30,046 bases of DNA from CAYGUK01 sp964352985. GTDB taxonomy: Bacteria; Pseudomonadota; Gammaproteobacteria; JAHCLG01. Shown piece after piece: positions 24,201 to 30,046 of the stretch. Under the pieces are notes generated by a model. That model was given only the letters and a program-made list of their open reading frames with translations, ran no database searches and was not told the origin of the DNA. How positions within the stretch are numbered: the first letter of the stretch is position 1; each line of letters begins with the position of its first letter. The stretch covers positions 1 through 30,046 of the forward strand of contig CAYGUK010000046.1 of assembly GCA_964352985.1 (NCBI GenBank), written 5' to 3'. The position numbers were made by a program, and so were the translations under genes.

Positions 24201-25116
24201 CAGTAGCGGCACCAGGATAAGGCGCGATGGCAGTAGGATGATTATGTGTTTCCACTTTGATAACAATATTTATTTCATTATCGATAAATTCATATTCATG
24301 CTGTGAATTTACTTGTAATGTTTTACCCTCATCGCCTTTTAATACTGCCGCATTATCATGATAAGCTGAAAGTATATTTTCATTATAGTTTTTATAGGTT
24401 TTTTTGATCATCGAAAACAAAGAATCAGTTTGTTCTTTTCCATCTATCACCCAAGTAGAATTAAATATTTTATGACGACAATGCTCTGAGTTTGCTTGGG
24501 CGAACATCATTAATTCGGCATCAGTCGGCGAACGTTTGATACGACTATAAGCGGTGAGTAAATAATCCATTTCCGTATCATTTAGGGCTAAACCAAATTC
24601 TTGATTCGCTTTTTGTAATGAAGTTAAGGCATCATTATTGAAATCGATGACATTGAGTTTTTTGGCTGTTTGGTGCTGAAATAATTTTTTAGCTTCACTA
24701 AAATCATTTAACAATGTTTGCGTCATCGCATCATAGATGGGCAATTTTTTTAATTCATAGCGCGATAATTCTTTATCTGAGATAATTTGATAGGCATGTG
24801 CTAACTCGATTCTTTTTACCATCGCTAAACCACAATGCTGTAGAATTTCGGTTGCTTTAGATGACCAGGGTGAAATAGTCCCTACTCTCGGCGTGATAAT
24901 GGCATAGTCATTGGATAAAATTTCTGTTTGCTGAATATCACCTAATAATTTCCGCAATAAATCAACTGCTTGTGAAGATAATTCTGTGCCACATTGGATA
25001 AAATAACAATTTAATATTGTCATTGATTGCACGGCAGGAATAATAGCTTGTATGCGTCGCAACGTTTGTTGAATTTGCATTGGCGATAAATGAGAGTGAG
25101 CAGTAAAACAATACAT
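21268..25116 (-). CDS. purL: Phosphoribosylformylglycinamidine synthase (single-chain PurL)
   Basis: PurL catalyses the fourth step of purine synthesis: FGAR + glutamine + ATP to FGAM. The 1282-residue chain is the large single-subunit form of gammaproteobacteria (E. coli 1295). It has the N-terminal PurS-like region, two AIR-synthase-like halves (KVETHNHPTAIAPYPGAATG, IGLGGGASSS, SIHDVGAGGLANALPEL; later DRSVGGLTVADQ and AYHDRSDGGLWSCLCEMAF) and a C-terminal glutamine amidotransferase domain with C1124 (GVCNGCQML), H1247 and E1249 (MMPHPERVF). GGA lies before the ATG. It is transcribed alone, divergent from the DUF2157 gene, from an extended -10 promoter. Confidence 0.98.
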   Translation of the reverse strand: MYCFTAHSHLSPMQIQQTLRRIQAIIPAVQSMTILNCYFIQCGTELSSQAVDLLRKLLGDIQQTEILSNDYAIITPRVGTISPWSSKATEILQHCGLAMVKRIELAHAYQIISDKELSRYELKKLPIYDAMTQTLLNDFSEAKKLFQHQTAKKLNVIDFNNDALTSLQKANQEFGLALNDTEMDYLLTAYSRIKRSPTDAELMMFAQANSEHCRHKIFNSTWVIDGKEQTDSLFSMIKKTYKNYNENILSAYHDNAAVLKGDEGKTLQVNSQHEYEFIDNEINIVIKVETHNHPTAIAPYPGAATGAGGEIRDEAACGRGALTKAGLCGFAVSDLNIPTFKQAWETNIGYPPHVADALTIMLDAPIGAANFNNEFGRPNVCGYFRSFYCEIDQQSKGYHKPIMLAGGLGNIATHHIEKQALNIDNLIIVLGGPAMQIGLGGGASSSKTSEETNAEIDFASVQRSNPEMQRRAQEVINHCLALGKANPILSIHDVGAGGLANALPELIHVDHHGANLNLRDIPNADPGMSPLAIWCNEAQERYVLAIDKKNLDMFSQFCQRERCPFAVLGQVVKGEQLRVHDKQFENYPVDLPLSFLFDNTPKLTREISAKTYPTTAPILEHIHIVEACRRVLQHPTVADKSFLITIGDRSVGGLTVADQMVGPWQIPVADCAIMSADYHGSKGEAIAVGERPPIALIDAAKSVRMAVAEAVTNIVSASIKNLSDIKLSANWMAACGDDRDDYALYQGVSAISEFCQQLNIAIPVGKDSLSMRMQWQENHEQKSVASPLSLSVSAFAPVYDISHYLTPKLELTDNDNDTCLVLIDLGKKQNRLGGSILLQCYKQLGNDAPDIDASLLQNFFNAIQQLKQQNLIIAYHDRSDGGLWSCLCEMAFASRSGLTIDLTNVGEDALGILFNEESGAVIQISRGHIEPVRQCLISHGINNMSFDIGYPTSEELISILHDHEILINATRIELQQYWSRISHEMRCMRDFAPVVKNEWERIAINDDPGLNAEITFSINPPLINKGAKPKIAILREQGVNGHREMAAAFYRAGFNTIDLHMSDLLNGETNLDEFQGLVACGGFSYGDVLGAGVGWANTILHHEKIRDMFIQFFDREMTFTLGVCNGCQMLAHLRGLIPGADHWPLFVKNNSLQFESRLVTVEINETPSLFFKNMQGAKIPVIVSHGEGRVEWLHHDDAEIAKDFIALHYIDNNGQVTQAYPYNPNGSENGITALTNRDGRVTIMMPHPERVFLTKQFSYAPNHWEKESPWMQMFYNARAWLG

Positions 25117-25148
25117 GTCATATCCAATCTAATATTAAGTTAACGCGG

Positions 25149-25157
25149 ATTATAGCA
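25149..25157 (-). promoter_or_regulatory. Extended -10 promoter for purL
   Basis: On the minus strand TGC-TATAAT (25149-25157, -10 box 25149-25154) matches the TGnTATAAT extended -10 form. No good -35 is visible at the right distance, which this type tolerates. Transcription would start near 25142, leaving a leader of about 25 bases. Confidence 0.55.
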
Positions 25158-25259
25158 AAGTTTATAGATGCATTGCATATTCTGAAAATTTGGTTTCCCT
25201 CTTATAATTCTAGCATTTCTAAATTGTACTCTGTAAAACAACATGCTATTGTTTTCGCT

Positions 25260-26414
25260 ATGGAGAGATTAAAACACCGATTAAATTCTTGGCAGCAGCA
25301 AGGTTTTCTTACCGCTGAACAATCCAATAAAATATTAGCCTATGAAAGTGCTAAACCCAAAGTCAATTGGATGCTATATAGTTTTATCATTTTAGGCATT
25401 GCCGTTATCGGGATTGGTATTATTGCGATTATTGCTGCCAATTGGGCTAACATCGCGGATAGTGTCAAACTGAGTGTTGATTTTATACTTTTATTTCTAT
25501 TAGCTTTAGCTGTTTTTTTAACAGACAAAGATAAATATCTTTTACTTCAAGATGCCTTTATTTTTTTATTCATGTTACTTTGTCTTGCTTCTATAGGATT
25601 GATTTCACAAATTTATCACACTGGTGGCGAACTTTATCAAGCAATATTATTTTGGTCGATAATAACCCTCATTCTTGCCGTAATTTCTAAGCAATTATTT
25701 ATTCCCTTTTTTTGGACCTTAATCGTTATCATTAATACGATATATTGGTTAACCACTCTTCCTATTTTTTCCGGCGGTTGGCATAACGTTAATTGGTTAG
25801 TGCCAATTATTGCCGCGCCTTATTGTTTAGCAATATTGAGTAATTTCTTCCTGAAATTCAAATTTTCATTCTCTATTAGCGTCGCTTTTCGTTTCTGGAT
25901 TTTATGGATGGGGCTTTTTGCTTTAGCAATTTCTGACTTTGTTCTCTCAGGCCAGTGGTTTACTTCTTATTCACCACACTATGATCTCTATTCTTACTTA
26001 TATTTTCTAATTCCTTTGCTTATCGTGGAAATTTATAGTTTATTTTCTAAGGACTATAATAAAGCGCAAAAAATATTATTAACGACAATAAGCCTATTAT
26101 TTTTAGTGATGATATTAGCTATTTTATTTATTGATAAATCAAAATTAATTTCCGCTATATTAGTGATACTCATTTTATTTGCTGCAGCTATGTATTTCGG
26201 TATTCGAAATGATAAAAAAGCATTTACGTTTCTCACCTTATTAATTGCGCTTAGATTTGTCATCGTTTATTTCACGGTATTTGGCTCACTCGCATCTACT
26301 GGTTTCGGTTTAATTATTTCAGGTCTGGTTATTATTATTGTCGCTATTTTATGGGCAAAGAATGTCAATAAATTACAACGCCTAATTGGAGAGTTGGTTA
26401 ATGATAATCCGTAA
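25260..26414 (+). CDS. DUF2157 family membrane protein
   Basis: The 384-residue product begins with the DUF2157 cytoplasmic motif LNSWQQQGFLTAEQSNKILA (8-27 from the chosen start). It continues with about ten or more hydrophobic segments (ILGIAVIGIGIIAIIAANWA, IILLFLLALAVF-like and so on), so it is a polytopic inner-membrane protein. I chose ATG 25260 because the domain starts there; the frame is open upstream to 25173, but those residues look unrelated. No SD precedes this ATG. A TATAAT at 25203-25208 may be its -10 box. It is paired with a GDYXXLXY protein that overlaps it by 14 bases, a combination common in bacteria. The biochemical function of both is unknown. Confidence 0.88.
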   Translation: MERLKHRLNSWQQQGFLTAEQSNKILAYESAKPKVNWMLYSFIILGIAVIGIGIIAIIAANWANIADSVKLSVDFILLFLLALAVFLTDKDKYLLLQDAFIFLFMLLCLASIGLISQIYHTGGELYQAILFWSIITLILAVISKQLFIPFFWTLIVIINTIYWLTTLPIFSGGWHNVNWLVPIIAAPYCLAILSNFFLKFKFSFSISVAFRFWILWMGLFALAISDFVLSGQWFTSYSPHYDLYSYLYFLIPLLIVEIYSLFSKDYNKAQKILLTTISLLFLVMILAILFIDKSKLISAILVILILFAAAMYFGIRNDKKAFTFLTLLIALRFVIVYFTVFGSLASTGFGLIISGLVIIIVAILWAKNVNKLQRLIGELVNDNP

Positions 26415-26916
26415 AATAGTATTATTCATTGCTCTAATTATTCCAATCACGATGTTGGCAATACTCACTTATATGAAACATGAAAGATTACAACGTGGTG
26501 TAAAGATCATACTACCGATTTATGGATTTGATCCAAGAGATTTATTATCAGGACATTATTTAATTTATCGTGTTCAATATGGTTTGACCACCGAACCACC
26601 CTGTAAATATTATGCGCCTAAAGGTGCAACAGTTTATATGTGCCTTAAAAAATACCAAAAGACATGGTCTGGATATTTATTATTTTCAGAAAATCAAGCT
26701 AAAAAATGTGACGCGTATATAAAAGGAGTCTGTCGATATAGCCACTTCACTGCTGGCATAGAAAAATATTATATCCCTGAAGAATGGGCAAAACCCTTAG
26801 AACAAGTCGTGCGAGATCAACGAGGGAGTATTGTTCTTATCGTTAAAAATGGTGAAGCTGCAATAAAAGAGTTATTAATTGATGATAAAAAATGGCAAGA
26901 CTTTATCAAACAATAA
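26401..26916 (+). CDS. GDYXXLXY domain membrane-anchored protein
   Basis: This 171-residue protein has one N-terminal membrane anchor (IVLFIALIIPITMLAILTY) and an extracytoplasmic domain with the GDYXXLXY family signature in the form DPRDLLSGHYLIYRVQY. The usual Asp of GDY is His here. ATG 26401 is chosen because GGAGAG lies seven bases upstream; a frame opening at 26386 would bypass it. It overlaps the end of the DUF2157 gene by 14 bases, so the two are co-translated. The family is poorly characterised, and the association with DUF2157 is the main clue that they form a membrane complex. Confidence 0.85.
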   Translation: MIIRKIVLFIALIIPITMLAILTYMKHERLQRGVKIILPIYGFDPRDLLSGHYLIYRVQYGLTTEPPCKYYAPKGATVYMCLKKYQKTWSGYLLFSENQAKKCDAYIKGVCRYSHFTAGIEKYYIPEEWAKPLEQVVRDQRGSIVLIVKNGEAAIKELLIDDKKWQDFIKQ

Positions 26917-27036
26917 CTATTATATCTAATAAAACATCTTTTATTTATAAACTTAAATCGTAACTATTCACCAAATTTAAGCAACAACGTAGAAACGCTG
27001 AAAAGAACAGACTTTCCTTACGCGATGGGGATTATC

Positions 27037-27074
27037 AGGGTAACTATTTAGCATTTATGCTGAATAGTTACCTT
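27037..27074. terminator. Long hairpin between convergent genes (bidirectional terminator)
   Basis: GGTAACTATT-T-AGCAT at 27039-27054 pairs with ATGCT-G-AATAGTTACC at 27057-27072 (one G.U pair, outer pairs to 27037/27074), giving an 18-bp stem. It separates the plus-strand GDYXXLXY gene from the minus-strand unit starting at 27091 and probably serves both. The remainder of 26917-27036 shows no other feature. Confidence 0.6.
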
Positions 27075-27090
27075 AAATCTTTATCATAAT

Positions 27091-27688
27091 TTAAGTTATC
27101 GTTATAGCACTTAGTTTTCTTCTAGGATGCAATTGAGACTTTTCTTGCTCCCCAGTAGTTGATGATAAACTTTGTTGTACTACAGAAGGCCCAATAGCAT
27201 CTACTAATGTTTCAGCTTGTTGGGAAGTTCTAACTTGCTCCTTTATTTTGGGTTTATCTCGAAATGGTTTTACCCCATGTTTTTCTGATAGCATTTGATA
27301 ACTGGATTGATGTTGATACTTCATTTTAAACTGCTTTAAATAAGCATGATATTTCTCAAGCAACTCAATATTAAAACTGTCTGAAAAGCATAGAACCAGA
27401 GCTAAAACTCATCACACTTGAACTTGGCGAAAAAAAATCTTGATTATCTTGTCCGGTATCTGAAGCTACGCCACTCTCATGATAAGACGCTTTCTGTAAT
27501 TTTTTATGACTTGTTTTTGGTGGTGCTGAAATTGAACGCCTGACTTCCTGATGATCAACCTCATCAGAAATTTCGATTTGGTGATTCCTTGAAGTTGAAA
27601 TTGAGACACCATCTAATGAGCGTTCAGAAAGATCAAGACAACAAAATTCTGGTTTCACAAAAGAATTAGGCATTCTAGAATGAATCAA
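27091..27688 (-). pseudogene. Ser/Gln-rich protein split by an apparent -1 base shift
   Basis: Two adjacent minus-strand frames appear to be halves of one gene. The upstream half (27371-27688, 105 residues, TTG or ATG 27673 start) ends SSGSMLFRQF-stop. The downstream half (27091-27363, 90 residues) has only a TTG start with no SD. Removing one base from the four-A run at 27384-27387 (four T on the coding strand) joins them into a single 198-residue frame reading SMLSDSFNIELLEKYHAYLK at the junction. The fused product would be hydrophilic, Ser/Gln/Lys-rich and probably disordered, with a C-terminal EQEK...LSAITIT segment. It has no recognised family. It could be a decaying or slippage-translated effector, or an assembly error. 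No T-rich terminator or strong promoter is seen upstream. Confidence 0.5.
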
Positions 27689-27766
27689 TCGTTTATTGAA
27701 AAACCTCTATTAATATTTCAGTATTTTATCGTTAATAAATGCTGGGTAATTTTTCGCAATTTATGT

Positions 27767-28960
27767 TTAAGTTATTATTACATTAGGATTAAACATGAAT
27801 TTAAGGATAGCTAATATCATACTAGTAAATCCAAATAACAGCACAACAGTTGATAATAGTAAGATATTAAGATGTGAAAAATATAATAATAGAAGTGCAA
27901 CTAACACTGCGATTCCATATTTAATTGACTGCAAAAATGATTGAGCAATAGCTAATGAATAAGGAAAACGTTCCAGTGCCGCTGCATTTGCTGAAGCATT
28001 AATCATCGCGAGTGCGAATGCTGAACACCATAATGGTATCATTAATATATATTCATTTTTTAAAATACTGATCATGAACAGCATAAGCAAACCTGAAAGT
28101 AAAAGGATAAACGTGCCCACAAACGTTAACATGTCACAACCCCATTTATTCACAAAGCGTGCGGAAATCAATCCCCCAAACACATAAGATAAGGCATTAA
28201 AAATTAACAATACACCAAATGCTTTAACATTCATATCCATATCATTTAAAAAAATAAAGGGTGAAAATAGTATAAAAACAAAAAAAGCACTAAATGCTAA
28301 AGTAAGAATTATCACATTTGTAATAAATGATTTATCTTTAACTAATGACGGATAGAGTTTTAATATATTTTCTAATCCTGAATGCTGTCTTTTATCTATC
28401 GATAAGCTTTCAGGTAAAAAAACGAAAGTTAAGAATATTGCTATAATTCCTACAGAAAACAACACTATAAAAATAGCTTTTAAACCAAACCAAAATTCTA
28501 AATACCCACCTACTATAGGTAATAAGGCACTTAACACACCAACAAATGCAGCAAAATAGGCAAGATATTTTGCAACATCATTTTTAGAATTATGATCAGC
28601 GACAATCGCTATTGCGATAATTAAACAACCAGCCGCCGCCACAGTTTGAAAAAATCTTGCTAACTTTAACATACTTGCATCATTTGCTAATAAACAAAAT
28701 AATGTCGCCAAACAATACACAAAAAGCGTAATCAGTAAAATTGGTTTACGCCCAAACCGATCAGCAATAGGTCCAAAAATTAATTGTACGACAGCAACGC
28801 CCGCTAACAAACTCATAATGCTTAATTGTACTTGACCATTTGCAACATTAAACATATCTGCAATAGATGGAGTGCCTGCAAAATATAACGTAGTTGATAA
28901 TACAATAAAACTCGCTAACAACATCAATAAAAACAAATTGATGAAATGACGGATCCTCAT
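27767..28960 (-). CDS. MFS transporter, Bcr/CflA-like drug efflux
   Basis: This 397-residue inner-membrane protein has twelve predicted transmembrane segments. MFS motif A reads GPIADRFGRK (63-72) between helices 2 and 3, and helix 5 contains the PIVGGYLE antiporter-like motif, typical of DHA1/Bcr-CflA multidrug exporters that use the proton gradient. The substrate cannot be inferred. It begins 12 bases after hda, with GAGGGA seven bases upstream of the ATG, so it is probably read through from hda. It could export toxic compounds or a product made elsewhere in this region. Confidence 0.9.
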   Translation of the reverse strand: MRIRHFINLFLLMLLASFIVLSTTLYFAGTPSIADMFNVANGQVQLSIMSLLAGVAVVQLIFGPIADRFGRKPILLITLFVYCLATLFCLLANDASMLKLARFFQTVAAAGCLIIAIAIVADHNSKNDVAKYLAYFAAFVGVLSALLPIVGGYLEFWFGLKAIFIVLFSVGIIAIFLTFVFLPESLSIDKRQHSGLENILKLYPSLVKDKSFITNVIILTLAFSAFFVFILFSPFIFLNDMDMNVKAFGVLLIFNALSYVFGGLISARFVNKWGCDMLTFVGTFILLLSGLLMLFMISILKNEYILMIPLWCSAFALAMINASANAAALERFPYSLAIAQSFLQSIKYGIAVLVALLLLYFSHLNILLLSTVVLLFGFTSMILAILKFMFNPNVIIT

Positions 28961-28972
28961 AATTGTTCCCTC

Positions 28973-29647
28973 TTATATATTTAAAACCATCTTAATAAAT
29001 GGTTTAGTTAACTTCCGTTGTTCTCGAATTGATGCTTCATCCAATTGCTCTATCGCATTAAACAAAGCATTAAAATCTCTTGGCCATCTATTTAATAGAA
29101 ATTCGGCACAATCTCGAGGTAAGGTCATACCACGATCTTTTGCTCTTACAACTAATACCGCAATTTTTTCTTCATCATCTAATGGTTGGAGATGAAAGTT
29201 CATCGCTTGACATAGTCTTGATACGAGATCAGGTAATGTTAAGTTCAAATTTTTGGGATGATTTTTACCTGCAATAATTAAATATTGCCCTGTTTCTAGT
29301 GCATGATTATATAAATGAAAAATAGATTCTTCTTTTTTTCGTTTACCAGCAATTTCTTCAATATCATCGACACATAAAATATCATTATCTATATATTTTG
29401 AGAAATCGTCGTTATCTTTTAATGAAAGATAATCGCATATTTTACCTTCCTGTTCAGCATGACTATTGATAGCGTGTAATAAATGCGTGCAACCAATACC
29501 TTTCTCACCCCATATATAAATAATATTTTCTTTATCTAACTGTTTCAAATATTTTAATACTTCTTGATTTTTATTACCCGCATAATAATTATCAAAAGAT
29601 GCTCGATCTTCTAAGCGTAAACCTAATATTAACTGTTCAGCAGTCAT
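28973..29647 (-). CDS. hda: DnaA regulatory inactivator Hda
   Basis: Hda is a DnaA-like AAA+ protein that, bound to the beta clamp, stimulates ATP hydrolysis by DnaA and blocks re-initiation (RIDA). The 224-residue length is typical (E. coli 233). Visible elements are an N-terminal clamp-binding motif QLILGL (5-10), Walker A-like GEKGIGCTH (47-55), Walker B ILCVDDIEE (90-98), an arginine-finger region (R144) and the sensor 2 region RWPRDF (187-192). The Walker A lysine is replaced by Cys (C53); E. coli Hda also lacks the lysine (it has Arg). The ATG overlaps the stop of the upstream permease gene as ATGA, and the MFS gene follows. Confidence 0.95.
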   Translation of the reverse strand: MTAEQLILGLRLEDRASFDNYYAGNKNQEVLKYLKQLDKENIIYIWGEKGIGCTHLLHAINSHAEQEGKICDYLSLKDNDDFSKYIDNDILCVDDIEEIAGKRKKEESIFHLYNHALETGQYLIIAGKNHPKNLNLTLPDLVSRLCQAMNFHLQPLDDEEKIAVLVVRAKDRGMTLPRDCAEFLLNRWPRDFNALFNAIEQLDEASIREQRKLTKPFIKMVLNI

Positions 29648-30046
29648 GTTTGAGACCCTTGCTGTTTATAAAATTCACTTCTTAAATAATGTTGGTACCA
29701 ATAGCGAATTAATACCATTAACACACCTGCGACAGGTAATGCTAACAAGACACCCACAAAGCCAAATAACTGCCCTCCAGCTAATATAGCAAAAATAACT
29801 GCAACCGGATGCAATCCAATTTTATCTCCGACTAATAGAGGTGTAAGCAACATGCTTTCAGCTGCTTGCCCAACGCCATAGACAATTAACACATAAACTA
29901 AATGCCACGCATCATGAAATTGAAATAATGCGGCAACTGTTGCAGCAACAATTCCCACTATAAAACCTAAATAAGGCACGATAGAAACTAAACCCGATAA
30001 AAGTCCAATCAATAGTGCTAAATTTAAACCTACAATGTATAAACCC
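29644..30046 (-). CDS. AI-2E/PerM family permease (5' part outside the window)
   Basis: Only the C-terminal part is in the window; the frame is open to base 30046, so the true start lies beyond. The visible portion has the family signature LLSGLVSIVPYLGFIVGIVA near its start, then ESMLLTPLLVGDKIGLHP and VLLALPVAGVLMVLIRYWYQ, the typical end of YdiK/PerM/YhhT-type eight-helix membrane proteins. Some members export the quorum signal AI-2 and others are sodium/proton antiporters, so the function is open. It overlaps hda by four bases (ATGA); a permease-hda order occurs in other gammaproteobacteria such as Pseudomonas. Confidence 0.88.
   Translation of the reverse strand, partial: GLYIVGLNLALLIGLLSGLVSIVPYLGFIVGIVAATVAALFQFHDAWHLVYVLIVYGVGQAAESMLLTPLLVGDKIGLHPVAVIFAILAGGQLFGFVGVLLALPVAGVLMVLIRYWYQHYLRSEFYKQQGSQT

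Noticed and set aside
25173..25259. Upstream extension of the DUF2157 protein
   Set aside because: Codons before 25260 carry no family residues and overlap the predicted promoter region.
1..30046. CRISPR arrays, tRNA/rRNA genes, insertion sequences, integrases
   Set aside because: No regularly spaced repeats, cloverleaf-like sequences or transposase/integrase motifs were seen by eye on either strand.

Overview
The window looks like chromosome from an AT-rich, host-associated gammaproteobacterium, most likely of the Legionellales/Coxiellaceae/Berkiella type. This is inferred from gammaproteobacterial gene orders (pyrG-kdsA-eno-ftsB, rpsP-rimM-trmD-rplS, an AI-2E/PerM permease before hda), an orphan LuxR-type regulator, and several proteins that look like effectors aimed at a eukaryotic host. 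No tRNA, rRNA, insertion sequence, integrase or CRISPR array was seen.

Layout. Positions 1-4240 hold a minus-strand housekeeping operon: CTP synthase, KDO-8-phosphate synthase, enolase and the divisome protein FtsB, with a good sigma-70 promoter near 4209-4237. A 300-base intergenic region carries a second, divergent promoter for a small unknown protein starting at TTG (4465-4797). It is followed by an ankyrin-repeat protein (4900-6285) whose C-terminal half carries a His/Asp/Gln/Cys pattern like CE-clan cysteine peptidases and recalls the Legionella effector AnkH. A two-gene minus-strand unit (NTF2-like protein; carboxymuconolactone-decarboxylase/ABM-monooxygenase fusion) faces an orphan LuxR regulator. 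That regulator overlaps a possible 51-residue ORF by ATGA.

Positions 8656-20313 start with ffh and end with rpsP-rimM-trmD-rplS-ogt. ffh and rpsP are near neighbours in many gammaproteobacteria, but here about 7.8 kb of accessory genes lies between them. These are a PAS-PAS-GGDEF-EAL protein with a KfrA-like N-terminal DNA-binding domain, a heme-oxygenase-like (putative diiron) oxidase with an extra N-terminal region, a flavoprotein monooxygenase fused to a GNAT-like acyltransferase, and a FadL-family outer-membrane protein. The last three read as a compact, apparently undescribed cassette for making and moving an acylated or oxidised small molecule. This is the best candidate for a new system in the window.

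Positions 20506-21243 hold two small minus-strand genes: a leucine-rich protein ending in a CaaX-type box (CLVM), and a cysteine-rich lipoprotein with a symmetrical twin CX3C pattern. purL follows on the minus strand, divergent from a DUF2157/GDYXXLXY membrane-protein pair. The right end (27091-30046) is all minus strand: a Ser/Gln-rich reading frame split by an apparent one-base shift, an MFS drug-efflux-like transporter, the DnaA-inactivating factor Hda, and the 3' part of an AI-2E/PerM family permease cut by the window edge.

Overall, core metabolism, translation and cell-cycle genes are broken up by short blocks of accessory genes suited to an intracellular or symbiotic lifestyle: candidate effectors, c-di-GMP signalling, small-molecule tailoring and efflux.
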